From JACJWR01 sp963842975 (GTDB lineage Bacteria > Actinomycetota > Actinomycetes > S36-B12 > UBA10799): DNA of 64,000 bases. The notes under the pieces are model-generated. The model was not told the DNA's origin and did no database searches. It saw only the letters and a list, made by a program, of their open reading frames with translations. This document shows, piece by piece, positions 8,654 to 16,488 of the stretch (its first letter is position 1; each line of letters opens with the position of its first letter). The position numbers and the translations under genes were made by a program. The DNA is taken from contig CAWJIH010000009.1 of the NCBI GenBank assembly GCA_963842975.1, forward strand, positions 809,422-873,421, written 5' to 3'.

Positions 8654-8678
8654 GCGCGGTTCGCCGGGCAGTTGTGGG

Positions 8679-9599
8679 TTAACTCGCACTTGGTTCTGTT
8701 CGCTGCACCTTGGCCGGTTGGGCACCCACCACGAGGGCTTGCTCGGCCGCCCAGGCATGTCCGGTCTCGACTGCCACCGCAGCGGGCTCACCTTCGTGCC
8801 AGGACGCCAAAAAGCCGGCGGCAAAGGCGTCACCGCAGCCGGTGGTTTCGGCATCGTCGATGACGTCTCGGACGGGAATCGGCCAGCGTCCGGTTTCCGT
8901 CAGACAGATGGTGGGGTCCGTGCCAGCGTGCACGACCACCGCCTCGGCCGCGATCAGCGGCCCCTCGAGCAGACCCAGAATGCGGGCTTCGTTGCGGTTG
9001 GCGAAGACCACTTCGGGCGCCAATGAAGCTAAGGCGTGTCGGAAACTCCCGACGCCCTGGGCGGCGATCCTGGTAGCGGACGGGCAATCCACGGTCACCG
9101 CGATCCGCCTGCGGTGGGCACGCCGTGCCACCTCCACCAGCACGCCTGGCCAGCAGTAGTCGAGGAGTTCGAAGCCATTGAAATGCACCACAGACATGCC
9201 GTCCAGCCACGAATCGTCGACGTCGTCGAGTTGCGCAGACAGGTCACCTTGATCGACCAAGAAAGCGCGGTCACCGTCCCAGGCCAACACCGTGGCCACC
9301 GGAGCCTGGCCTCGCGCCACTGTCCGGAGCGTCACGCCTCGCTGGTGGAGATCGGCCGCCACCGAGGCGCTGTCGGCATCGGCACCTTGCCATCCAGCCA
9401 GGATCGTTGTCCGGCCGCGGGCGGCCAACTGCGCGGTGACGTTGGCGGCTGCACCGCCAGCGGTCACCAAGCGCTGTACGTTCTGGTGCTCATCGGCCTC
9501 CGGCAGGCGTTCGCACATCAGCACCACGTCCACCACGATTTTGCCCACCGCGCCGATCACACCCGCGCCGAATCCTGTGATGTCGCCGCCAAAGCTCAC
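8679..9599 (-). CDS. PfkB-family carbohydrate/nucleoside kinase
   Basis: A 306-aa ribokinase-fold kinase. The N-terminal glycine-rich signature (TAGGAAANVTAQLAARG) and the C-terminal PfkB signature with the catalytic Asp (ETTGCGDAFAAGF) are both present, so it is likely active. The substrate is not clear from sequence. The start is GTG 9599, and a TATTGT -10 on the minus strand (9640-9635) precedes it. It is divergent from the methyltransferase gene. Confidence 0.88.
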   Translation of the reverse strand: MSFGGDITGFGAGVIGAVGKIVVDVVLMCERLPEADEHQNVQRLVTAGGAAANVTAQLAARGRTTILAGWQGADADSASVAADLHQRGVTLRTVARGQAPVATVLAWDGDRAFLVDQGDLSAQLDDVDDSWLDGMSVVHFNGFELLDYCWPGVLVEVARRAHRRRIAVTVDCPSATRIAAQGVGSFRHALASLAPEVVFANRNEARILGLLEGPLIAAEAVVVHAGTDPTICLTETGRWPIPVRDVIDDAETTGCGDAFAAGFLASWHEGEPAAVAVETGHAWAAEQALVVGAQPAKVQRTEPSAS

Positions 9600-9681
9600 C
9601 TTCTGCTCCGATCCGTGCCCACCTGGAGCCCCTCACAATAGGCCCGACAAGGGTTGACGGGTGCGCCCGCTGGTGAGGGTT

Positions 9682-9687
9682 TAGCGT
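9682..9687 (+). promoter_or_regulatory. -10 element of methyltransferase gene (leaderless)
   Basis: TAGCGT lies 7 bases upstream of ATG 9695, giving a predicted leaderless transcript. It argues against the GTG at 9686, which would lie inside the promoter. Confidence 0.4.
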
Positions 9688-9694
9688 GGAAACC

Positions 9695-10330
9695 ATGGCC
9701 GGACACGATCACCCGATCTTCACGCTGCTCTACCGCATGTTGGTGAAACTTGAAGACGCCGGACCAGTGGGAAAGGTGCGCTCGGACGTCTGCGCCGGCC
9801 TGCACGGTCGGCTGCTGATCGTGGGATTGGGTCCGGGGGAGGACCTGCACCATCTGCCAGCTGCAGTGCGTGAGGTAGTGGCCGTGGAACCCAGTGCTTC
9901 GATGCGCGACGCGGCGCAGGCCGCAGTGGCCCAGGCCCGGACTTCCGGTCTCACTGTGGAGGTCATCGACGCGGTCGGTGAGGACCTCCCGCTGGCGGAT
10001 CACAGCGTCGATTCGGTGCTCTTCGCGTACGTCTTGTGCAGTGTTGACGATCCGGCGGGGGTGCTCGCCGAAACCCGTCGGGTACTCAAACCGGGCGGGC
10101 CAGTAGCGGTGCTGGAACACGTGGCTGGACCATCGGGAACCTGGGTGCGCAGGTCGCAGTCGTTGCTCGCCCCGGTGTGGCCGAAGTTCTCCGGGGGATG
10201 CCGCTGCGACCGCAACACCAGGGCAGACTTGGAGCGCGGTGGATTCGACACCAGCGCGGTCGTGGACTTCCTGATCCCGGCGCTGGGGCCGGTCGGTGCC
10301 GGGATCCGAGGAGTGGCAGTGGCGCCGTGA
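9695..10330 (+). CDS. Class I SAM-dependent methyltransferase
   Basis: A 211-aa methyltransferase (Methyltransf_11 type). Motif I is LLIVGLGPGEDLHHLP (about 35-50), VAVEPSASM follows as the acidic ribose-binding strand, then SVDSVLFAYVLCSVDDP and RVLKPGGPVAVLEHV. The C-terminal part with GGCRCDRNT and LERGGFD resembles the METTL7/UbiE-like group. The substrate is unknown. The start is ATG 9695 on the promoter argument above; GTG 9686 would add three residues. Confidence 0.85.
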   Translation: MAGHDHPIFTLLYRMLVKLEDAGPVGKVRSDVCAGLHGRLLIVGLGPGEDLHHLPAAVREVVAVEPSASMRDAAQAAVAQARTSGLTVEVIDAVGEDLPLADHSVDSVLFAYVLCSVDDPAGVLAETRRVLKPGGPVAVLEHVAGPSGTWVRRSQSLLAPVWPKFSGGCRCDRNTRADLERGGFDTSAVVDFLIPALGPVGAGIRGVAVAP

Positions 10331-10350
10331 GCATCCAGCTTGGGCTGAGC

Positions 10351-10373
10351 GGGGCCTGGCGCCGTTGGGCCCC
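10351..10373. terminator. Possible bidirectional terminator hairpin
   Basis: GGGGCC (10351-10356) pairs with GGCCCC (10368-10373) between two convergent genes. There is no U tract, so the call is weak. Confidence 0.3.
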
Positions 10374-10376
10374 GGG

Positions 10377-11318
10377 CTAGACCCGCAGATCCTCGACCTC
10401 ATCGGCGGTGCTGCGGTGCTCAAGGCGGGTTGCGAGCAGATTGAAGCCCACCACGAAAGCAGCCGCGACCACCGCAAGTGCGACGGTGATCCCGATGAAG
10501 TCACTTGGCGCCGCCAGGTCGGTGCTTTCCACCCCGTTCGGCCAGGGCCACAGCACACGCACCGAACCAAGCATGAGGCCCACCAAGGCCGCCATCACCG
10601 TGTCGTAGTGGTTGTGCAGCGCCCAGTGCAGAACCTGCGAGAAGAGCGCCAAACCGACGATGCAGCCCAACCCGAAGATCGCGATAATCAGCACATCCCG
10701 GTCCGCGACGGCGGAGAGGACGGGTTGGTACATGCCCAGCATGACGAGGATGAAGGACCCGCTGATCCCGGGCAGGATCATGGCGCAAATGGCGATGGCG
10801 CCGGCCGCAGGGTAAGCCCAGAGGGGTGGATCGGTCAGGCCAGCGTCTTTGCTGCCGCCAAAACCCAGCACGATGAATGCCACCGCACCCACCCCCAACA
10901 TGATCGCGAAGCGTTTCGCGGTGCGCTGTTCGATCAGCCCCCAGGCCACCACCACAGAGCCTGCGACTAGGCCGAGGAAGAGGCCAGCCATCTGGACTGG
11001 ATAAGTCTCCAGGGCATGTTCGATGGGACCCGCCAGTACCAGGACGGCGGTGCCGATGCCCAAAACCAGGGGGATCAAGAAGATCCACTCAACGGTCTTG
11101 AGCAGTGCGAATCCGCCGGCGAAGTCGAACTTGATGAATCGGCCCAAAGCAGAGGATCCGGTGCGCACAGCCTCGATGAGTCGGCGGTAGATGCCGAAGA
11201 CAAGCGCGATCGTGCCGCCGGAAACGCCTGGTACAAGGTCGGCGGCGCCCATCGCGAATCCGCGCAAGGCGGTCCAAGGTGTTTCAACCCAAGTGCTCTG
11301 TTTCACGCCCCTAATCAT
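10377..11318 (-). CDS. DUF368 polyprenyl-phosphate transporter (PopT family)
   Basis: A 313-aa polytopic membrane protein with about eight hydrophobic segments. The family signature is near the N-terminus (GAADLVPGVSGGTIALVFGIY), and an internal echo is present as ILPGISGSFILVMLGMY. DUF368 proteins are known undecaprenyl-phosphate flippases that return the lipid carrier across the membrane for cell-wall synthesis. Full length is present. ATG 11318 is chosen. The neighbours give no additional functional link. Confidence 0.9.
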   Translation of the reverse strand: MIRGVKQSTWVETPWTALRGFAMGAADLVPGVSGGTIALVFGIYRRLIEAVRTGSSALGRFIKFDFAGGFALLKTVEWIFLIPLVLGIGTAVLVLAGPIEHALETYPVQMAGLFLGLVAGSVVVAWGLIEQRTAKRFAIMLGVGAVAFIVLGFGGSKDAGLTDPPLWAYPAAGAIAICAMILPGISGSFILVMLGMYQPVLSAVADRDVLIIAIFGLGCIVGLALFSQVLHWALHNHYDTVMAALVGLMLGSVRVLWPWPNGVESTDLAAPSDFIGITVALAVVAAAFVVGFNLLATRLEHRSTADEVEDLRV

Positions 11319-11370
11319 GCGGGTGCAGCGAGGTCAGTTGGTCCAGCAGGGGGCGGCGCGTCGTGAGTGT

Positions 11371-11766
11371 CTAGCTCGTCGAGGCACATTCACCGCAGAG
11401 TCCAACCAACTCGAGGCTGTGGTGGACATCGGAGAATCCGTGCTCTGCGGCGACGCCTGCCGCCCAGGTCTCGACAGCTGGCCCGGCGATCTCGATGGTG
11501 CGTCCACACTCCCGGCACACAAGGTGATGGTGGTGTGCGGGACTGCAATGCCGGTACAAGGTTTCGCCATCGTCGCGGACCAAGGTGTCAAGCTCACCGG
11601 CATTGGCCATGAGTCCCAAGTTGCGATAGACGGTGGCCAGGCCGATCCGTTGGCCGGTGCCGATCAGGTCGGCATGTATCTGCTGGGCACTGCGAAAGCC
11701 GTCCTGGCGCAAGAGGAGTTTCTTGACCGCCTGACGTTGACGGGTCACCCTGACTGGCGCTGGCAT
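11371..11766 (-). CDS. zur: Zur, Fur-family zinc uptake repressor
   Basis: A 131-aa Fur-family regulator. The N-terminal winged helix contains TRQRQAVKKLLLRQDGFRSA and the recognition region GLATVYRNLGLM. The dimerisation part has the CRECG and CGEC pairs forming the structural zinc site and a HCSPAHHHHLVC metal-binding run. It sits head to head with znuA, and the 60-base gap contains a 7-1-7 Fur/Zur-type palindrome. This context makes zinc sensing much more likely than iron sensing. Confidence 0.9.
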   Translation of the reverse strand: MPAPVRVTRQRQAVKKLLLRQDGFRSAQQIHADLIGTGQRIGLATVYRNLGLMANAGELDTLVRDDGETLYRHCSPAHHHHLVCRECGRTIEIAGPAVETWAAGVAAEHGFSDVHHSLELVGLCGECASTS

Positions 11767-11791
11767 GGCTCTATCGTAGCGACCCTCTACA

Positions 11792-11806
11792 TGAGAACAA
11801 TTGTCA
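11792..11806. promoter_or_regulatory. Zur box (7-1-7 inverted repeat)
   Basis: TGAGAACAATTGTCA fits the TGAnAATnATTnTCA pattern of Fur/Zur operators with one deviation (C for T in the left arm). It is centred between the divergent zur and znuA genes, so both could be repressed when zinc is replete. Confidence 0.7.
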
Positions 11807-11826
11807 TTACTGATACGGTTCGAGCC

Positions 11827-12859
11827 ATGAAACGCCTACCACTTGTTCTTGTCGGCCTGACCACGGTCACCCTCGGCTTGTCTGCGTGCGGTTCTAGCGG
11901 CGAGACGTCCACTTCAGAAGAATCCGCTGACCGCCGCGGGTAGCGCACAGATGGTGGCGACCACCACTATCTGGGGTGACATTTCCAGTCAGATCGCCGA
12001 ATGCGCTGGTGGCTCGGTGACCACCTTGATGCCGATCGGCGCCGACCCCCACGATTTCACGCCGTCATCCGAGCAGGTTGCCACGATGGTGGGCGCGGAT
12101 TTGGTGATTGCCAACGGGCTCGGACTCGAGGAGGGCTTGGAGTCTGCGATGGGCTCGGCTGAGCAGGATGGCGCGGTGGTGTTTGAGGTAGCGCCGTTGC
12201 TCGACCCGATCCCATTTGGCGAAGAGGGTGACGCGCACTCCGAGGAAGAGGGCGAGGCGCACTCCGAGGAAGAGGGCGAGGCTGAGGCGGACGGCGAGGC
12301 GCACTCGGAGGAAGAGGGCGACACCCACGGCAGCGAGGACCCGCACGTCTGGCTCGATGCCAACAGAGTTGCCAACGCCGCCGAACTCATCGGCGCTGAG
12401 ATGGCAGAAGTCAGCGGCGACGCGGCCTACCAAGACTGCGGGGTGCAGGTGGCCGAGGAGATGAGGGCGCTCAACGCACAGCTGGTCGAAACGCTGGCTG
12501 CAGTTCCCGCCGGCAAACGCATCATGGTCACCGACCACGATGCCTTCGAGTACTTCGCTTCCGCGTATGACTTCGAGGTGGCCGGCGTGGTGATTCCCGG
12601 GGGATCGACCCTCGCCGAACCGAGCTCGGCTGAGCTGGCCGCGTTGGCCGGAACGATCCAGGAAACCGGGGTTCCGGCGGTCTTCTCCAACACGGCCAAC
12701 CCGACCGCACTGGTTGATGCCCTGGCAGCTGAGGTGGGCAATGTTGAGGTGGTCGAGTTGTACGTCGGAGGCCTTGGTGAGCCCGGCAGCGACGCCGGCA
12801 CCTATCAGGGCATGATGACTACCAACGCGACCCGGATCGCCGACGCGTTGTCCAGCTGA
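11827..12859 (+). pseudogene. znuA: ZnuA-like zinc-binding lipoprotein, frame-disrupted
   Basis: This is the zinc ABC-transporter solute-binding protein, split over two frames. Frame 1 (11827-11943) gives a lipoprotein signal peptide ending LSAC then GSSGETSTSEE and a stop. Frame 2 is open upstream of 11951 and reads NPLTAAGSAQMVATTTIWGD into the mature cluster A-I domain. Metal-ligand histidines are visible in ADPHDFTP, DPHVWLD and TDHDAFEYF. Removing one base near 11918-11922 would join the parts (about 343 aa). An acidic His-containing loop (repeats of HSEEEGEA) precedes DPHVWLD, a typical zinc-capture loop. The disruption may be an assembly indel. As it stands, frame 2 could be made from ATG 11951 but would lack export. 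Confidence 0.82.
12233..12322 (+). repeat. 24-bp repeats coding the acidic His loop of ZnuA
   Basis: Two perfect tandem 24-bp units (12233-12256, 12257-12280) and a third with two changes at 12299-12322 encode AHSEEEGE units. The repeat is in frame, so unit number may vary between strains. Confidence 0.85.
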
Positions 12860-12885
12860 CACTCCTGGAAGGTCGCGTTGTTGCC

Positions 12886-13719
12886 GTGGACTGGTTCACT
12901 GAGCCGTTCGCCCTGGGTTTCCAGCAGCGGGCTCTTATGGGAGGGATCCTCGCCGGTGTCATGTGCGCGGTGGTGGGCACGTGGCTCGTGTTGCGAGGGA
13001 TGAGTTTCTTCGGGGATGCGTTTGTCCACGGCGTGGTGCCGGGCATCGCCGCCGCGGTGGTGCTCGACATCAATCCAGCGCTTGGCGCGGCGGTGGCCGC
13101 GGCCGTGATGGTCGCCGGCATCGAATGGGTGTCGCGGCAGTCGAAGCTCAGCGAAGACACCGCGATTGGGTTGCTATTCGTGGGGATGCTCGCACTCGGG
13201 GTGGTGATCATCTCGAGCGTGAGTTCCTACAGTGGATCGCTCACCGCAATCCTGTTCGGCGACGCCCTCGGCGTCACAAACAGCGACTTGGTTCGGCAAG
13301 CGGTGCTGGCTGTGTTCGTTGTCGTGGTCGCTGTCGTGCTCTACCGGCCGTTCTTGGCGCTCTCGTTCAACGAGCACAAGGCGGAGGTTTTGGGCATGCG
13401 TCCGCGCCGAGCTCACGCGGCGTTGCTGGTGTTGATCGCTGCGGCAGTGATCGGTAGCTACCAGTCGGTGGGAACGCTGTTGGTGTTCGGCTTACTCGTC
13501 GGGCCACCCGCGACCGCGGCCCTCATTGCCCGCACCGTGCCGCGCATGATGCTCGGCGCCGCGCTCTTGTCGGTCGCCTCGGTATGGCTGGGCTTGACGC
13601 TCAGTTATCACCTCGGGACTGCCGGATCGGCCACCATGGCGATCGTTCCGATCGTGGCGTTCTTCATAGTGCTGGGCTTTCGTCAGATTGTGCCCCGGAA
13701 GGTGCCGGTGCCGACGTGA
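12886..13719 (+). CDS. znuB: Zinc/manganese ABC transporter permease (ABC-3 family)
   Basis: A 277-aa permease with about eight hydrophobic segments. The ABC-3 pattern is clear: RALMGGILAGVMCAVVGTW at the N-terminus, VLRGMSFFGDAFVHGVVPG after it, and the ATPase-contact region GMRPRRAHAALLV. It forms the membrane channel of the Zur-controlled zinc importer. It starts with GTG 26 bases after znuA and overlaps the ATPase gene by GTGA. The N-terminal sequence also resembles the actinobacterial 'anchored repeat' ABC permeases, so the metal preference is inferred from Zur. Confidence 0.88.
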   Translation: MDWFTEPFALGFQQRALMGGILAGVMCAVVGTWLVLRGMSFFGDAFVHGVVPGIAAAVVLDINPALGAAVAAAVMVAGIEWVSRQSKLSEDTAIGLLFVGMLALGVVIISSVSSYSGSLTAILFGDALGVTNSDLVRQAVLAVFVVVVAVVLYRPFLALSFNEHKAEVLGMRPRRAHAALLVLIAAAVIGSYQSVGTLLVFGLLVGPPATAALIARTVPRMMLGAALLSVASVWLGLTLSYHLGTAGSATMAIVPIVAFFIVLGFRQIVPRKVPVPT

Positions 13720-14480
13720 GTAATCCTCTGGTGCAGGCGCGCGACCTGGTGTTGACGTATGGCACTCACGTTGCGCTGCGAGCATCGACCTTCCAGGTAC
13801 CTCCCACCGGCGTCACCGCGGTGATCGGCCCGAACGGTTCCGGCAAATCCACGCTGTTGTCGGCGATGGCCGGGCTCGTGGAGGTATCTGAAGGATCGTT
13901 GCAGGTGCTCGGAACGTCGCCGGAACAGGCGAGACGCCGAATCAGTTATGTGCTTCAGTCCACGCCGGTGTCACCTGGTGCCCCAATCACAGTGAGGGAA
14001 GCCGTGGGGATGGGGCGTTATCCGTCGACTGGTCTATTTCGGCGGTTCTCCGCCACCGACCGATCGGCGGTGGCCGCTGCCATGGAGACGATGCGCATCA
14101 CCGAACTGGCAGATCGTCACCTGCACGAACTCAGCGGGGGACAACGCCAACGGGTGATGGTGGCGCAAGGTATCGCTCAAGACCACGAGGTGCTGCTGCT
14201 GGATGAGCCACTCACTGGTTTGGATGTGAACTCAGCCAAGACCATCGATGGGCTGATCCACGGCCAGCGCGCCGATGGCTGCGCGGTCGTGCTCACCACA
14301 CACGATTTGGACGAGGCCCGCGCCGCGGATTGGGTGATCCTGGTCAGTGGCGCGGTGGTGGCCTACGGCCCCCCGGAGCGGGTGTGCACACGCACGCACT
14401 TGGAGGTCGCCTTCGGCCTCGGCAGTCTGCACGAGTGGGAGGGATTCCTCGACGATCCGCACGAACATGGCCAGCAGTGA
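13716..14480 (+). CDS. znuC: Zinc ABC transporter ATP-binding protein
   Basis: A 254-aa ATPase with IGPNGSGKSTLL (about 33-44), Q-loop SYVLQS, signature LSGGQRQRVMVAQGI, Walker B VLLLDEPLTGLD and switch His in TTHDLDEA. It is the energising subunit for the preceding permease. I chose GTG 13716 overlapping the permease stop, rather than an earlier in-frame ATG inside znuB. The C-terminus (HEHGQQ) is slightly His-rich. Confidence 0.9.
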   Translation: MSNPLVQARDLVLTYGTHVALRASTFQVPPTGVTAVIGPNGSGKSTLLSAMAGLVEVSEGSLQVLGTSPEQARRRISYVLQSTPVSPGAPITVREAVGMGRYPSTGLFRRFSATDRSAVAAAMETMRITELADRHLHELSGGQRQRVMVAQGIAQDHEVLLLDEPLTGLDVNSAKTIDGLIHGQRADGCAVVLTTHDLDEARAADWVILVSGAVVAYGPPERVCTRTHLEVAFGLGSLHEWEGFLDDPHEHGQQ

Positions 14481-14540
14481 TGTGCCTCCAGGTCAGGATC
14501 GCGAGCCGTTAGGGTATGGGCTAACTGCGACAAGGAGCAC

Positions 14541-14702
14541 ATGATGTTTGAGCTGATTCTGATTTCCGTGATGCTGTTCGTCGTGGCGGCGATGGCGTTG
14601 TGGCAGGAGCGCGGCTCCACCGGCGGTCAAAACGTTTTCTTCGTCGTCGTCGTGGGCGTGCTGAGCACTATCGGTGGATTCATCATCACTGCGGTTGGCT
14701 GA
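14541..14702 (+). CDS. 53-aa two-helix membrane peptide, unknown
   Basis: A short gene preceded by AAGGAG (14532-14537). The product begins MMFELILISVMLFVVAAMAL, has a short polar turn WQERGSTGGQN, and then FFVVVVGVLSTIGGFIITAVG, so it is two membrane helices joined by a hydrophilic loop. I do not recognise the family. It lies between znuC (60 bases upstream) and the SLC13 permease (80 bases downstream), and could be a small accessory subunit of either or independent. Codon use and ribosome site support it being real. Confidence 0.6.
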   Translation: MMFELILISVMLFVVAAMALWQERGSTGGQNVFFVVVVGVLSTIGGFIITAVG

Positions 14703-14743
14703 GTCGCCCGCTTCACCGGGACTGTTTACTTTTCGTTCACTAA

Positions 14744-14777
14744 CCTGACTTCCAGCATTTAATTTCTGGAGGTCAGG
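14744..14777 (+). promoter_or_regulatory. 12-bp hairpin enclosing the Shine-Dalgarno of the SLC13 gene
   Basis: CCTGACTTCCAG (14744-14755) pairs with CTGGAGGTCAGG (14766-14777) over a 10-base AT-rich loop, with one G-U pair. The GGAGG ribosome site (14768-14772) is inside the 3' arm and the start codon follows at 14783 or 14786. It may be a translational switch, a terminator for the 53-aa gene, or an operator palindrome. Confidence 0.6.
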
Positions 14778-14782
14778 GTCAC

Positions 14783-16444
14783 GTGATGGTTTTTGCCGCC
14801 CTGCTAGTTGTCGCGACTCTGATCGCGATGGCTTCCGGGCGGGTGCCGCCAGTGATGGCGCTTGGATCCGCCATCGCGGTGGCAGCAATCACCGGCTTGG
14901 CGCCGGTGAACGAACTCTTCGCCGGATTGAGCAACGGCGGCGTAATCACGGTGGCCGGCATGCTCGTGATCGCGCAGGGAGTGATCTATACCGGCGTTGT
15001 CTCCCGGATCACTTGGCGGATCCTCTCAGGGGTCACCACAGCGCAACAGACGCTCGCCAAGTTGATCGCACCCGTGGGCGTGCTGTCCGCCACCATCAAC
15101 ACCACACCAATCGTGGCCATGTTGATCCCCGCGATGCAAGAGTTGCAGCAGACCCGCGGGATCCCCGCCCGTCAGGTGCTGCTGCCGATGGCTCATGCCA
15201 CCACACTGGCAGGGTCGGTGACGCTAGTTGGCACGAGTTCCAACCTCCTCATCGCCGGTATTGCGGCGTCTGCCGGGGTAGAGATCGGCCTGTTCGACTT
15301 TGCCCCCATCGCCCTACCGGTGGCGCTCGTGGGTTGGGTGGTCTTGCTGATTACGGCGCCGCGGATGTTCACCGCCGGCGAGACTGTCGGCACCAAAGCG
15401 AAGAATTGGCGTACCGAGATCAAAGTTGCCCCCGGTGCGAACGCGATTGGTCGCACGGCAGCCGCGATTGGAGTTGAGAGCACCCAGGAGTTCGAGTTGA
15501 TGGGGGTGCGCCGTAGCGGGGTCGTATTGGAGCGGACGACGCCCATCGAGGCCGGTGACACGTTGGTGTTCCGCACCACCCGTGCCGGGGTGACGTCGCT
15601 CTGGGGCAGTCCGCGATTCGGGCTCGCGGCCAACCGGCTCTACGCGGCCTCGGTCGCGTCTGGATTCAATGGCACGATCCGCGAACTCGGTGCCGACGGA
15701 GACATGACTGTGATCGCGGCGAGGACCGACAAGCCGCTGCGAGACACCCCCGCCAGGGCGGGACAAACCTGCTTCGTCACCACCGATGACCTTCGAGCCC
15801 TTGACGAGAGTACGTCGGTTTCGCTCTGGCAAAACGCGGCCGGGAAGGCCCCGCAGCCGGCCAAGACCAGGCGGGCTCTGTTGGTGTTGCTCGCCGTGAT
15901 CATCGCTGCCAGCTTCGGGTTGGCTGCGGTGGAGGTGGTGGCGTTCACCGGTGCCTTGGCAATGGTGGCATTTGGTGTTCTTGGGCCGCGTCAAGCTGCA
16001 AAGGCACTGGACTGGAACGTGCTTTTCATCCTCGCTGGTTCGGTGGGTCTCGGTGCGATCGTGGTGAGCAGCGGGTTGTCGACCGAGATTGCGAATGCGA
16101 TGCGGGCCCTCGGCGCTGGCAGTTTGCCGCTGGTAATCATCGTGATTGCGGTCTTCACCGCGATCCTGACCAATATCACCACCAACGCGGCCGCAGCCTC
16201 GATCCTGACCCCGGTGACGATTGCCATCGCGGCCGACCTGGGCATGGCCGATCCAGTGTTGCTGCTCGCTTTGGTCGGAACCTGCATTTCCTTCACGTTC
16301 ATCAACCCGTTCAGTCACCAGTCCAACATCATGGTTCTGGGTCCTGGCGGCTACTCGAACGCGTCCTTTGTGCGTTTCGGGATTCCGCTAGTAGCGGTGT
16401 CGTTGGTGTCGGTGTGCGTGACGGCCTATCTCTGGCTGCGGTGA
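14783..16444 (+). CDS. SLC13-family anion permease with RCK_C (TrkA-C) domain
   Basis: A 553-aa membrane protein in two halves. Residues 1-195 and 370-553 are multi-helix permease domains (CitMHS/ArsB-NhaD-like). The conserved NTTPIVAMLIP and AGSVTLVGTSSN segments occur in half 1, and TNITTNAAAASILTP and FINPFSHQSN in half 2. Between them, about residues 205-350, is a cytosolic TrkA-C-like domain (ELMGVRRSGVVLERTTPI...GDTLVFRTT). Such proteins move dicarboxylates, sulfate or other anions with Na+ or H+. The real start is GTG 14783 or ATG 14786. Translation may be controlled by the hairpin covering its ribosome site. Confidence 0.87.
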   Translation: MMVFAALLVVATLIAMASGRVPPVMALGSAIAVAAITGLAPVNELFAGLSNGGVITVAGMLVIAQGVIYTGVVSRITWRILSGVTTAQQTLAKLIAPVGVLSATINTTPIVAMLIPAMQELQQTRGIPARQVLLPMAHATTLAGSVTLVGTSSNLLIAGIAASAGVEIGLFDFAPIALPVALVGWVVLLITAPRMFTAGETVGTKAKNWRTEIKVAPGANAIGRTAAAIGVESTQEFELMGVRRSGVVLERTTPIEAGDTLVFRTTRAGVTSLWGSPRFGLAANRLYAASVASGFNGTIRELGADGDMTVIAARTDKPLRDTPARAGQTCFVTTDDLRALDESTSVSLWQNAAGKAPQPAKTRRALLVLLAVIIAASFGLAAVEVVAFTGALAMVAFGVLGPRQAAKALDWNVLFILAGSVGLGAIVVSSGLSTEIANAMRALGAGSLPLVIIVIAVFTAILTNITTNAAAASILTPVTIAIAADLGMADPVLLLALVGTCISFTFINPFSHQSNIMVLGPGGYSNASFVRFGIPLVAVSLVSVCVTAYLWLR

Positions 16445-16488
16445 GCCTGGGTCGGTGAACTTGGCTCGGTGACGGCTGGTGCGCGTGC

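Noticed and set aside
15314..16318. 334-codon minus-strand frame inside the SLC13 gene
   Set aside because: Antisense shadow; rich in Arg, His, Gly and Gln with no recognisable domain.
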